A DNA stretch of 51,579 bases from DASUTB01 sp036374835 (GTDB taxonomy: Bacteria; Actinomycetota; Actinomycetes; Jiangellales; Jiangellaceae): assembly GCA_036374835.1 (NCBI GenBank), contig DASUTB010000103.1, positions 1 to 51,579 of the forward strand, written 5' to 3'. Positions within the stretch are counted from its first letter, which is position 1; each line of letters begins with the position of its first letter. Below, piece after piece: positions 8,156 to 16,550 of this stretch. A program made the translations under genes and the position numbers. The notes beneath the pieces were generated by a model. That model was not told the DNA's origin and did not search any database. It saw only the letters and a program-made list of their open reading frames with translations.

Positions 8156-9146
8156 CGCTCACTCCTTCTGTCGTCGTGGCCGCGGTCGCGGCCGGCGGTC
8201 GAACGGCTGGCTCGTCCTGCAAGCCGGGCGGCCGTTCCCCGTTCTCCCGTTCGCTCCGGTTCAGCCCACGCCTGGCCGAGTCCAGACGCTCGGCGGTCTG
8301 CGCCGCGCGTGCGGTCCAGTACGCCGCGATCGGCCCGGCCACCGTCTCGTCCGTCCGGCTTCGGGCGGCCCACGACCGCGCGTGGTCCGCCAACCAGCGG
8401 AGGGTTCCGGGCGGATCCTGCTCCATCAGGCTCCGCAACATCAGCCGGCGGTCGCCGAGCCGCACGCCGAGGCCGTGCTGCCGCGCCGCCCGGGCAAGGT
8501 CCGCGCGGGTGAGGATGAACCCGGTGCGCGCCGGTGCCAGCAACTCATCGATGACATCGCGCCGGTCGGCGTTCCCCGGCTGGTCCCGCAAGTGAATCGG
8601 CAACGGCGTGCTCCCGCCGGCGTCCGACACCGCGGCCGTCTCGGCGAGCAACGCCTCCCGCAGCAGCTCGGACCATGCAGCGTATGCCGGCGGGCCCACC
8701 GCGGACATGGCTGAGGTGTAGGCGAGCAACCAGCTGAGCAAGTGCTCGTGCAGCAGCGCGGCACGTGCCTCGTGCAACAGCACGCGGCGTGGTCCGGCCG
8801 GCTCGCCGGCCTCCGCCTCGACGACCGTGGCGTACAGGCCGAGCAGAGCCGCCACATGGTCGGCGTCGGCTGGAACCGGCAACCGCAGCGCGCGCCAAAA
8901 GCCCGCGACCCGGTCTGCCGCCACGCCGCCGAGCATGCCGTCCTCGCTCAGGTATACCGACGCATGCGGCACCAGCTGGACGACGAATGCCTCCGTCCAG
9001 GCGGACCGGTCCGGCGCCGCCATGCCGACAAGTTCGGCGAGCCGGTCATGCACAGCACGCTCGCGGGCCGCGCCGGGCGGCTCGGCGAGCACTCCCAGCG
9101 CGCGGAACAGATCCGCACGCGTTGCCTCCAGCACCTGCGCCGTCAC
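8145..9146 (-). CDS. TorD/DmsD-family molybdoenzyme maturation chaperone
   Basis: A 333-residue mostly helical protein. The N-terminal 200 residues resemble TorD-family chaperones: LFRALGVLAEPPG, then LLGLYATVVEAEAG and a HEHLLSWLLAYTSAM helix, the last matching the family's conserved H-rich segment. The C-terminal extension (about 130 residues, ending in a Pro/Ala/Thr-rich tail) is longer than classical TorD, which is near 200 residues. It overlaps the large molybdoenzyme gene by 4 bases, so its client is almost certainly that subunit. The client carries no visible Tat signal, so the role would be cofactor insertion rather than export proofreading. Confidence 0.75.
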   Translation of the reverse strand: MTAQVLEATRADLFRALGVLAEPPGAARERAVHDRLAELVGMAAPDRSAWTEAFVVQLVPHASVYLSEDGMLGGVAADRVAGFWRALRLPVPADADHVAALLGLYATVVEAEAGEPAGPRRVLLHEARAALLHEHLLSWLLAYTSAMSAVGPPAYAAWSELLREALLAETAAVSDAGGSTPLPIHLRDQPGNADRRDVIDELLAPARTGFILTRADLARAARQHGLGVRLGDRRLMLRSLMEQDPPGTLRWLADHARSWAARSRTDETVAGPIAAYWTARAAQTAERLDSARRGLNRSERENGERPPGLQDEPAVRPPAATAATTTEGVSDDH

Positions 9147-12076
9147 GTCACGTCACCGTCTGGAATCAGGAACGCCGCCTTGGCTGGTTTGAGCGGCCGC
9201 ATCAGCCAGTGCGGCCGGCGGGTTCCGTCGGGCGAGTGTTTCCTCGCGTCTCTGGTGCGGCCGAGCCAGCGTTGGTATACCTCGTGCGCCTTCGCGGTAT
9301 CGACGGCGATGTCGCCGTACGACTCGTCCGGCCGTGCCTTGCGCACGCGCACCGCCTGGTGCCAGCAGTGTTGCCCGGAGATCGGGTCGGGATGCACCGG
9401 GAAGGTGAGGTTCTGGTGAACCCCCACGTCGGTCCACCAGATCCGGGCCGTGTCCGGATCGCTCGACGGGTACGGCTTCACTCCGGAACGCCGGCTCATC
9501 CGCCACTTGCCCGCGTCGTCGTTATCGAGGTCGACCGTGGCCATCAGCTGCCGCTGTCCCTGCTCACGCAGCTTCCATCGGCCCATGTGGTGGCTGCAGG
9601 CGACGACCCCTGGCCGGATGCCCTCGGTCACCCACGCCTTGACCACGAAGTACCCGATCTCGGTCTCGACGGTGACCAGGTCGCTGGTCGCCACACCGAT
9701 TCGGGCGGCGTCGGTCGGGTGCAGCCACAACGGGTTGGTGTGCGCGAGCTCGTCCAGCCACTTGGCGTTGCCGCCACGGGTGTGGATCTGGGTCGGCAGC
9801 CGGAACGTGGAGATCAGCACGAGCTGGTCGGGGTCCATCTCGTCCGGGTGCACATGGCTGCGCAGATACCCGGGGATGGCCGCGTCCTGCCAGCCCCAGT
9901 CCGCCAGCGTCCGCGAATAGAACTCGAGCTTGCCGCCGGGCGTCGGGAAGCCGCGCCGTACGACGCCGTCGACGCGCACGCCGACCGGGCGGCGTCCCTC
10001 CGGGTCCGGATCGGGGGCGCCCTTCGGGACGATGTTGCTGGCCGGGGGTGCCTCCGCACGGGTGTAGACCCGGCCGTTGGCGTTCTCCGCCGGGTCGACG
10101 AGTTCGTCGTCCGGGACGGGCTCCTCATGGATCGGCCCGATGCCCTTGCGGATCTCGAACGCGCCGTACCGTCGCATGTAGGCCAACGGGGTGAGCCCTT
10201 CGGCGGCGGCCGCCTCAGGCAGGCCGGGAACCGAGTTCTCGAAGATCCAGCCGTAGTACTCATCGACGGTCAGCTTCTCGCCCGGCCGCTGCTTCGACTC
10301 GTAGTACTGCCGGATGCCGAGGTTGCCGTCGCGGTCGATCCGCCACGACAGCTCGATCCAGAACTCGTTCTCCTCCCACACCTCGCCGGGATTGACCTGG
10401 CGGGTGTCGGCGACGGTCTCGCCGGCGCGTTCACGTGCGGCGCGCAGCACCGGCTGCCGGAAGCCGACCCACTGCCCGTCGTACTGCTCGTAGGAGTGCA
10501 GGTCGTGCCGCTCCGGCCCGAGCCCCATCGGCAGCACGTAGTCGGCGAAGAACGCCGTCTCGCTCCAGGTGGGTGTGAGCGCCACGTGCAGGCCGATCAG
10601 GCTCTCGTCGGTGAGCACCTCCAGCCAGCTCAGCCCGTCCGGATTGGTCCAGACCGGGTTGTAGACCCGGGTGAAGTAGGTGTCGATCTTGCCGCGCCCC
10701 TCTTTGAGGAAGTGCGGCAGCAGGAACGACAGCTCGTTCAACGCCAGCGGGTACTCCAGCGGCCAGGTGAGCTCGTTCCACGTGCCGGGGTGTGGGGGGA
10801 CATACATCGGGCGGGGCACGAACTTGTTCCACGCGTTCGGGTACGTACCGCCTGGTGTCGCGACGGCGCCGAGCAGCGCGTTCAGCATGAACAGCGTCCG
10901 GGACACCTGCCAGCCGCCGAGGTTTCCGGCCGCCGCGGACCGCCAGCTGTGCGTGGACAGCCGGCTCCCGGCGTGCGAGACGGCCTCGGCGACCGCCTCG
11001 ATGGTCCGGATCGGCACACCCGACTCCTGCGCGGCGAACTCGAACGTGTAGCCGGCGTACAGCTCGCCCAAGACCGTCTCGAACGCGGCGAAGGTGCGCG
11101 GCCGCTGCGGGTGCTCCGCTTCGAGGTACTCCTCCCAGTTCCACCAGCGGCGCACGAACTCCCGGTCGTACCGGCCGGTGCGGATCAGGTACGCGGCGAT
11201 CGCCAGCAGGATGGCCGGCTCCGACCCGGGATGCGGTGACACCCAGTGGTCGGCGTGGGTGGCCGTGTTGGACAGCCGCGTGTCGAAGACGATCAGCTTC
11301 GCCCCGCCGGCCCGGGCGTCGACGATCCGCTGGGCGTGCGGGTTGAAATAGTGACCTGACTCCAGGTGCGAGCTGATCAGCAGGATGACCTCGGCATTCG
11401 TGTGATCCGGGCTCGGCCGGTCGATGCCGGTCCAGAAGTGGTAGCCCGCCCGGGCGCCGCTGGAGCAGACGTTCGTGTGCGAGTTGTGCCCGTCGACGCC
11501 CCAACTGGCCAGCACCCGTTCGGTGAAGCCATCCTCGCCGGGACGGCCGACGTGGTACATGACCTCGTTGCGCCGTTCCTCGACGATCGCGGTGCGGATG
11601 CGGTTCGCGATCTCGTCCAGCGCCTCGTCCCAACTCACCGGCTCCCACTGTCCGCTGCCCCGAGGACCGGAGCGCTTGAGCGGTTGCAGTATCCGATCCG
11701 GGTCGGTGACCTGGTTGACCGTCGCCGGGCCCTTGGCGCAGTTACGGCCGCGGGAGCCCGGGTGCTCCGGATTGCCCTCGAACTTGCGAACCTGCAGGGT
11801 CTCGCGGTCGACGTACGCGAGCAGGCCGCACGCGGACTCGCAGTTGAAGCAGGTCGTGGGCACCAGCATGTAGCGTCGCTCGGTGCGGCGTGGCCAGTCC
11901 TTGGATTCGAGCTCCACCCAGTCGTCCCACCGCTCCTTGGGCGGGAAGGCCGCCAGGTGGACCCGGCTGGGACCGGGGTAGAAGGTCTCACCGCGCGCCT
12001 CGGTCTGCGTTCTGGCCGCGCTGACCCGACCGGCGATCTCTTCCAGCGATGCTCGAGCCACGGCTTCCTCTCCCAT
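9143..12076 (-). CDS. Molybdopterin oxidoreductase catalytic subunit, SoeA/PsrA-like (probable sulfur-compound oxidoreductase)
   Basis: A 977-residue bis-MGD molybdenum enzyme of the DMSO-reductase superfamily. The 4Fe-4S motif is near residue 80 (CFNCESAC, then RNCAKG), followed by QVTDPDRILQPLKRSG, the core (NVCSSGARAGYHFWTG, LIVFDTRLSNTATHADHWV) and a C-terminal dinucleotide-binding domain (LISTFRLPTQIHTRGGNAKW). No twin-arginine signal is present, which fits cytoplasmic sulfite dehydrogenase SoeA better than periplasmic polysulfide or thiosulfate reductases. Partners are the fused Fe-S/NrfD subunit just upstream (7 bases) and the TorD-like chaperone (4-base overlap). The ATG at 12076 is chosen because it follows the upstream stop closely; a GTG five codons later has a better ribosome site. 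Substrate (sulfite, thiosulfate or polysulfide) is inferred from neighbours. Confidence 0.82.
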   Translation of the reverse strand: MGEEAVARASLEEIAGRVSAARTQTEARGETFYPGPSRVHLAAFPPKERWDDWVELESKDWPRRTERRYMLVPTTCFNCESACGLLAYVDRETLQVRKFEGNPEHPGSRGRNCAKGPATVNQVTDPDRILQPLKRSGPRGSGQWEPVSWDEALDEIANRIRTAIVEERRNEVMYHVGRPGEDGFTERVLASWGVDGHNSHTNVCSSGARAGYHFWTGIDRPSPDHTNAEVILLISSHLESGHYFNPHAQRIVDARAGGAKLIVFDTRLSNTATHADHWVSPHPGSEPAILLAIAAYLIRTGRYDREFVRRWWNWEEYLEAEHPQRPRTFAAFETVLGELYAGYTFEFAAQESGVPIRTIEAVAEAVSHAGSRLSTHSWRSAAAGNLGGWQVSRTLFMLNALLGAVATPGGTYPNAWNKFVPRPMYVPPHPGTWNELTWPLEYPLALNELSFLLPHFLKEGRGKIDTYFTRVYNPVWTNPDGLSWLEVLTDESLIGLHVALTPTWSETAFFADYVLPMGLGPERHDLHSYEQYDGQWVGFRQPVLRAARERAGETVADTRQVNPGEVWEENEFWIELSWRIDRDGNLGIRQYYESKQRPGEKLTVDEYYGWIFENSVPGLPEAAAAEGLTPLAYMRRYGAFEIRKGIGPIHEEPVPDDELVDPAENANGRVYTRAEAPPASNIVPKGAPDPDPEGRRPVGVRVDGVVRRGFPTPGGKLEFYSRTLADWGWQDAAIPGYLRSHVHPDEMDPDQLVLISTFRLPTQIHTRGGNAKWLDELAHTNPLWLHPTDAARIGVATSDLVTVETEIGYFVVKAWVTEGIRPGVVACSHHMGRWKLREQGQRQLMATVDLDNDDAGKWRMSRRSGVKPYPSSDPDTARIWWTDVGVHQNLTFPVHPDPISGQHCWHQAVRVRKARPDESYGDIAVDTAKAHEVYQRWLGRTRDARKHSPDGTRRPHWLMRPLKPAKAAFLIPDGDVT

Positions 12077-12083
12077 GAGCGTG

Positions 12084-13646
12084 TTATGCCAGCGGGACCG
12101 ACTGCCCGGCCTGTACGTACGCGTGCTCGTGCAGGGCCAACCCGGCGAGCGCGGGCAGCGCCACCCATGCCCCGAGCCACGGGGCAAGCAGGCCGACCGC
12201 GACCAGGACGACGCCCGCCCAGAAGAACCTGCCGTAGCGCCCGGCCACCATCTCGTGGCCGGCTTGCCGGGCGTGTCCGGTGACATGCGGGAGCGTCACC
12301 TCGCCGAGCACGAACAGCAGGTGCAGCAGGCTGGCGCCGCCGAGCACCCAACCGAGCGCGGTGACCACGTCCGCATCCGAACTCCAGGTCGCGATCAGTA
12401 ACATCGCGGCGGCGCCGGACAACGCGGCCTGTACCGCGAGGTGTGGCGGAAGCAGCGGGTTCTGCCACAGGTCGCGCGCCTTGGCCTGGGCGAACAGGTA
12501 GGCGGTGTAGACGGCCGCCAGCACCGAAAGCGGCAAGCCGACAACCGCGGCCGCTGTCCGCAGCCCGGCTACTCCGAACAGGCTGCCTAGCAGGTGGACG
12601 CCGAGGGCGGCGGCGAACCCGGCGAGGATCACCCCGCCGCGCACCAACCACGATCGCCACTGCGGCCGGGTCAGGATGTAGAAGAAGCGCGCGGGATGAT
12701 CGAGATCCCAAACCAGTAGTCCGGCCGTGATCGCGAGAAACGTCGCGGCCACCACCGGTGCGGACCATACCCACAGGCCGTCGGACGCATCGAGCCACCC
12801 GGTCATGAGCAGCAGCAGTGGCACAAGGTAGGCACCGGAGGCGATGCCCTTGGTCCAGGTGTAGAGGCTGACCCGCCAGTCCCAGGGCGCGCGGTGCGCC
12901 ACATCGTAGGAGATCACGGCCGCGGCACTGCTGTTCTGCGGTGTGGTAGGCCCGGATACGACGTGCCGTCCGCGAGGCTGTTCGGTCCATGCGAACGTGT
13001 CGCCCGGCGGGCGGCCCGCCGCCAGCGGGTCGAGGGTGAACTCCGTCGCGTCCTTGTAGTACAGCTTGGGTTTGGTGTTCTTCTCCGGACGGCGTACGGT
13101 GACCGGCTCCCGGTTCACGTACTGCGCCACCCTGGAGTCCGGGTCGTTCAGGTCGCCGACCATGATCGACTGAGTCGGGCAGACGACGACGCAAGCCGGC
13201 TCCAGCCCCATGTCGAGCCGGTGGGCGCAGAAGTTGCACTTCTCCGCCGAGTGGTCCTCCGGGTTGATGAAGATCGCGTCGTATGGGCAGGCGGCCATAC
13301 AGGCCTTACACCCGATGCAGGCGGATTTGTCGAAGTCGACGATACCGTCCGGGCGGGTGAACATCGCCGACGTCGGGCAGGCCGCGACGCACGGCGCGTC
13401 GGTGCACTGGTTGCACCGGGTGACCTGGAAGGACCGGCGAGCCTCCGGGTAGATCCCGACGTCCACGCTCTTCACGAACGTGCGGTTGACCGACAGCGGT
13501 ACGTCGTTCTCGGACTTGCACGCGGTCGTGCAGGCGTGACAGCCGATGCAGGTGCTCTGATCGATCACCTTCCCCCACGCGGCGGCCGGCTCCCCGACAC
13601 CGATCGTGCGGGCGATCAACTGCGGACCGGTTTGGCTGTCCTGCAC
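12084..13646 (-). CDS. Fused 4Fe-4S electron-transfer and NrfD/PsrC membrane anchor subunit (SoeB–SoeC fusion type)
   Basis: A 520-residue fusion. The first 200 residues form a DmsB-like ferredoxin with four cysteine clusters (CIGCHACTTAC, CNQCTDAPCVAACP, CIGCKACMAACP, CNFCAHRLD...ACVVVCP), enough for four 4Fe-4S centres. From about residue 250 follows an NrfD-type integral membrane domain of about eight helices, beginning WDWRVSLYTWTKGIASGAY. It would take electrons between the molybdenum subunit and the membrane quinone pool. In SoeABC, PsrABC and DmsABC the B and C parts are usually separate proteins. The GTG at 13646 follows GGGAGG; upstream in-frame codons overlap the arsR end and are unlikely. 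The first gene after the ArsR regulator, 20 bases away. Confidence 0.85.
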   Translation of the reverse strand: MQDSQTGPQLIARTIGVGEPAAAWGKVIDQSTCIGCHACTTACKSENDVPLSVNRTFVKSVDVGIYPEARRSFQVTRCNQCTDAPCVAACPTSAMFTRPDGIVDFDKSACIGCKACMAACPYDAIFINPEDHSAEKCNFCAHRLDMGLEPACVVVCPTQSIMVGDLNDPDSRVAQYVNREPVTVRRPEKNTKPKLYYKDATEFTLDPLAAGRPPGDTFAWTEQPRGRHVVSGPTTPQNSSAAAVISYDVAHRAPWDWRVSLYTWTKGIASGAYLVPLLLLMTGWLDASDGLWVWSAPVVAATFLAITAGLLVWDLDHPARFFYILTRPQWRSWLVRGGVILAGFAAALGVHLLGSLFGVAGLRTAAAVVGLPLSVLAAVYTAYLFAQAKARDLWQNPLLPPHLAVQAALSGAAAMLLIATWSSDADVVTALGWVLGGASLLHLLFVLGEVTLPHVTGHARQAGHEMVAGRYGRFFWAGVVLVAVGLLAPWLGAWVALPALAGLALHEHAYVQAGQSVPLA

Positions 13647-13666
13647 TGCGACGACCTCCCAACCTG

Positions 13667-13987
13667 CTAGGCGACGTCCGCCCGCAGACTCGCTCGCTGC
13701 TGCACGCTGGCACACACCATGTCGCAAAGCTGGCCGATGCTCTCCTCGGCGACGCGGTAATAGACCTGCTGGCCGGCGCGGCGACGGGCCACGACGCCAC
13801 CGAGGGTGAGCTTGCGGAGATGCTGCGAAGCATTTGCGGCGGAAATTCCGGTGGCGGTCGCCAACTCACCTACCGAGCACTCGCCACGATCGAGGACGAC
13901 ACTCAGTAGGTGCAGCCGCGTCGGATCCCCGAGGAGTGCGAACCTGGCCGCCGTCTCCTCGAGTTCGGGCCGTGAGCTCAGAGGCAT
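13667..13987 (-). CDS. ArsR-family repressor, candidate persulfide sensor (SqrR/BigR-like)
   Basis: A 106-residue winged-helix protein: ALLGDPTRLHLLSVVL, then the recognition helix ISAANASQHLRKL and wing ARRRAGQQVYYR. It has one cysteine at GEC in the first half and two in the last helix (LCDMVC), a layout compatible with thiol-based sensing as in SqrR and BigR, which sense persulfides through a cysteine pair. Metal sensing by cysteines (CmtR-like) is an alternative. The ATG at 13987 is preferred to an earlier one at 14011 because the inverted repeat at 14002–14029 then lies fully upstream. It diverges from the rhodanese fusion gene and leads the molybdoenzyme operon, so it probably controls both. 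Confidence 0.85.
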   Translation of the reverse strand: MPLSSRPELEETAARFALLGDPTRLHLLSVVLDRGECSVGELATATGISAANASQHLRKLTLGGVVARRRAGQQVYYRVAEESIGQLCDMVCASVQQRASLRADVA

Positions 13988-14001
13988 GCACCACAACCTA
14001 C

Positions 14002-14029
14002 TGTTAATCATTCAAGCAGTCAATTAACA
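14002..14029. promoter_or_regulatory. Candidate ArsR operator between divergent sulfur genes
   Basis: TGTTAAT (14002–14008) and ATTAACA (14023–14029) form a perfect 7-base inverted repeat around a 14-base AT-rich centre. It lies in the 65-base gap between the arsR start (13987) and the rhodanese fusion start (14053), well placed to repress both directions. Confidence 0.65.
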
Positions 14030-14052
14030 TATGCATCGTTGGAGGGAGCAGC

Positions 14053-15441
14053 ATGAACTTCGAGGTCTTCACCACACCAGGGCTCGGCGACAACAGCTAC
14101 CTGGTGCGGTCGGGGGACGAAGCCGTCGTTGTGGACCCGCAGCGTGACGCGTGGCGGTTTCTTGCCGCCGCCGAGCAATTGGGGGTGCGCGTGCGGGCGG
14201 TGCTCGAGACGCACGTGCACAACGACTACGTCTCCGGCGCCCACGAGATTCGGTCGGCGACCGGCGCCACCCTGATCATGCCGGCCGAGGGCAGGTACGA
14301 GTTCGCCTTCGAGGCGGCCGAGGATGGCCACGAAATCACGATCGGTGATCTTCGGCTGGTGGCACTCGCCACGCCGGGCCACACCCCGGAGCACGTCTCG
14401 TGGCTCGCGTTCCGCGCCGGGCTGGACCAGCCGGACGCGGCGTTCACCGGCGGGAGCCTCCTCGTCGGAAGCGCGGGACGGACGGACCTTCTCGGGCCGG
14501 ATTTCACCGCCGAGTTGACCCGGGCGCAGTACGAGTCGCTGGGCAAGCTCGCCGGCCTCGGTGACGACGTCGCGGTGCTCCCTACGCACGGCGCGGGCAG
14601 CTTCTGCGTGGCGGCGATGCCGACCACGAAGGCGACCAGCACGGTGGGCGACGAGCGTCGCCGCAACCTGCTGGTGCGGGCCGCGGACTACCAGGAGTTC
14701 GTGACCGAGCTGCAGGCCGAGCTGATGGCCTACCCCACCTACTACGCCAATATGGCGCCGATCAACCGGGCCGGTGCACCCGTCCTCGGCCGGCTGCCCG
14801 AACCCCCGGCGATGGATGCAAGTGCAGTCGACGCCGCGGCGCAGCGTGGTGTTTGGGTGATCGATGGTCGCGACCGCGAGTCCTTCGCTGCGGCGCACAT
14901 CCCGGGGTCGATCAATATCGAGCTCAATTCCGGCTTCGCCGGCTATGTGGGCTGGATGCTGCCGTTCGACGCCCCTGTGATCCTGGTGCTGCCCGACCCG
15001 GTCGACGATTCGCTGGCCGAAGCACTCACCCAGCTGTTCCGCATCGGATGGGCGTCGGTGCAAGGCTACCTGGACGGCGGCTTCGAGGGCTGGCGGAAGC
15101 ACGGCGGAGCGATCTCGTCCTACGACGTGGTGACGGCGGCGGACCTGTGCGATGTTCAGCAGCGCGGGGATCGTCCGTACGTCCTCGATGTTCGCCAGGA
15201 ACTGGAGTGGGGCTGGGGTACGGTCCCGGACAGTCACCTGGTGTTCGTCGCCGACCTGCCGCGGGAGCTGAAGACCCTGCCCCACGACGAACCGGTGTGG
15301 GTGATCTGTTCCAACGGGCACCGGGCAGCCATCGCCGCCAGTCTGCTGGACCGCGAAGGCATCGCGCCCAAGCTGATCGGCGTCGGCGGCGTCGGTGAGT
15401 GGCGCGTGCAGTGCAAGTCGATGGCTGCCGCGACGCAGTAG
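14053..15441 (+). CDS. Metallo-beta-lactamase fold/double rhodanese protein (persulfide dioxygenase–sulfurtransferase type, CstB-like)
   Basis: A 462-residue three-domain protein. Residues 1–250 are a metallo-beta-lactamase fold of the ETHE1/persulfide dioxygenase group: THVHNDYVSG near residue 55, ATPGHTPEHVSW near 112, FTGGSLLVG near 136 and VLPTHGAG near 177. Residues 265–350 are a first rhodanese domain (VIDGRDRESFAAAHIPG) whose active loop lacks cysteine (VLPDPVDDS). A second rhodanese follows with the active cysteine in VWVICSNGHRA. This is the order found in CstB, which oxidises low-molecular-weight persulfides. Two metal-site positions differ from ETHE1 (see findings). The ATG follows GGAGGGAG. 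Divergent from arsR, sharing an operator. Confidence 0.85.
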   Translation: MNFEVFTTPGLGDNSYLVRSGDEAVVVDPQRDAWRFLAAAEQLGVRVRAVLETHVHNDYVSGAHEIRSATGATLIMPAEGRYEFAFEAAEDGHEITIGDLRLVALATPGHTPEHVSWLAFRAGLDQPDAAFTGGSLLVGSAGRTDLLGPDFTAELTRAQYESLGKLAGLGDDVAVLPTHGAGSFCVAAMPTTKATSTVGDERRRNLLVRAADYQEFVTELQAELMAYPTYYANMAPINRAGAPVLGRLPEPPAMDASAVDAAAQRGVWVIDGRDRESFAAAHIPGSINIELNSGFAGYVGWMLPFDAPVILVLPDPVDDSLAEALTQLFRIGWASVQGYLDGGFEGWRKHGGAISSYDVVTAADLCDVQQRGDRPYVLDVRQELEWGWGTVPDSHLVFVADLPRELKTLPHDEPVWVICSNGHRAAIAASLLDREGIAPKLIGVGGVGEWRVQCKSMAAATQ

Positions 15442-15538
15442 CGCGGAGATCCTGCGATGCGGTGCAACTCGCCGGTCAGGCACGCCAGCAGGTGCACCGG
15501 ATCATCATGAGTCCCGGTATGTACTGACGAGCGCCCGA

Positions 15539-16546
15539 TCACTCTGTGGCGGCGATTGAGGTGACGATTCGCTCTAGGTCGTCGATACTGGCGAACTCGA
15601 TCGTGACCTTACCCTTGCGGCGGCCAAGGTCAACTTTGACTCGGGTGTCGAGCTGCTCGGACAGCGATTCGGCGATTTCGTCCAGCCGGGGGGACGTGGG
15701 CTTGGAGCCGGGTTTCTTCGTCGGCCTGCTCGACGGGGCATCGTCCCCGCCCATCGTGACGATCTCCTCGACGGCTCGCACACTCAGGCCCTCGGCCACG
15801 ATCCGCTGCGCCAACCGCTCCTGCGCCCCGCCGTCGGACAGGCCGAGCAGAGCCCGGGCGTGGCCTGCCGACAGAACGCCGGCCGCAACGCGGCGCTGCA
15901 CAGTCGGCGGCAGCTTGAGCAGACGCAGTGTGTTGGTGATCTGGGGCCGCGACCGGCCGATGCGTAGCGAGAGCTCGTCGTGGGTGCAACCGAAGTCGTC
16001 GAGAAGCTGCTGGTACGCCGCGGCCTCCTCGAGTGGATTCAGGTCGACGCGGTGGAGGTTCTCCAGCAGCGCGTCGCGAAGCATCGACTCGTCCCGCGTC
16101 TCCCGCACGATCGCGGGTATGTGGGTCAGGCCCGCCTGCCGGCTCGCGCGCCACCGGCGCTCACCCATGACCAGTTCATAGTTCGGCGTGGCCGAACCGT
16201 CGCTCGGTAGCGGCCGCACGACGATGGGCTGCAGCAGGCCGACCTCGCGGATCGATGCCACGAGCTCGGCCAGCGGCTCCTCGTCGAAAGCGTCACGGGG
16301 CTGGCGGGGATTCGGCCGGATGCCGGCGATCGGGACCTCCGCGAACCGGGCGCCGTCTACGTACACCAACTCCGGTTCCGGTTTGTCGGCTGCGGCCCCT
16401 GTTTCACGTGAAACACGCCCGTCCGGCGGAGGGATCGTGCCGACGGCCGCCGGAGCGTCGTCGCCGACCCCGGCGGAACCGTTCTCCGGTCCGGTCGGGA
16501 TGAGGGCGCCCAAGCCCCTACCTAAGCCTCGCTTACGGTCGGTCAC
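15539..16546 (-). CDS. parB: Chromosome partitioning protein ParB
   Basis: A 335-residue CTP-dependent DNA clamp that loads at parS sites and organises the origin for segregation. The N-terminal part is a low-complexity linker; residues about 75–180 form the ParB/Srx domain with PRQPRDAFDEEPLAELV, VGLLQPIVVR and the CTP-binding GERRWRASRQAG motif. A helix-turn-helix follows (THDELSLRIGRSRPQITNTL), then a C-terminal dimerisation region (VKVDLGRRKGKVTIEF). It begins 4 bases after the parA stop, and a perfect parS site lies within its own codons at 16400–16415. Length matches other actinobacterial ParB proteins. Confidence 0.97.
   Translation of the reverse strand: MTDRKRGLGRGLGALIPTGPENGSAGVGDDAPAAVGTIPPPDGRVSRETGAAADKPEPELVYVDGARFAEVPIAGIRPNPRQPRDAFDEEPLAELVASIREVGLLQPIVVRPLPSDGSATPNYELVMGERRWRASRQAGLTHIPAIVRETRDESMLRDALLENLHRVDLNPLEEAAAYQQLLDDFGCTHDELSLRIGRSRPQITNTLRLLKLPPTVQRRVAAGVLSAGHARALLGLSDGGAQERLAQRIVAEGLSVRAVEEIVTMGGDDAPSSRPTKKPGSKPTSPRLDEIAESLSEQLDTRVKVDLGRRKGKVTIEFASIDDLERIVTSIAATE
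16400..16415. promoter_or_regulatory. parS site 1 (inside parB)
   Basis: TGTTTCACGTGAAACA, a perfect 16-bp palindrome identical to the bacterial parS consensus. It is embedded in parB codons and read there as Val-Ser-Arg-Glu-Thr. ParB binding here anchors the segregation complex near oriC. Confidence 0.97.
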
Positions 16547-16550
16547 CGTC

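Noticed and set aside
8765..11239. Open frame of 824 codons on the plus strand
   Set aside because: It is the high-GC antisense shadow of the molybdoenzyme and TorD-like genes, with arginine/valine/histidine-rich composition and no recognisable motif.
9143..12076. Large molybdoenzyme considered as a second nitrate reductase (NarG) or formate dehydrogenase
   Set aside because: Gene context (NrfD anchor, DsrE, TusA, rhodanese) and lack of NarH/NarI or Fdh-type neighbours favour a sulfur enzyme; no selenocysteine or Cys formate dehydrogenase pattern was noticed.
14020..15483. Open frame of 487 codons on the minus strand
   Set aside because: Antisense to the rhodanese fusion gene and overlapping the arsR operator. 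Composition is that of a shadow frame.
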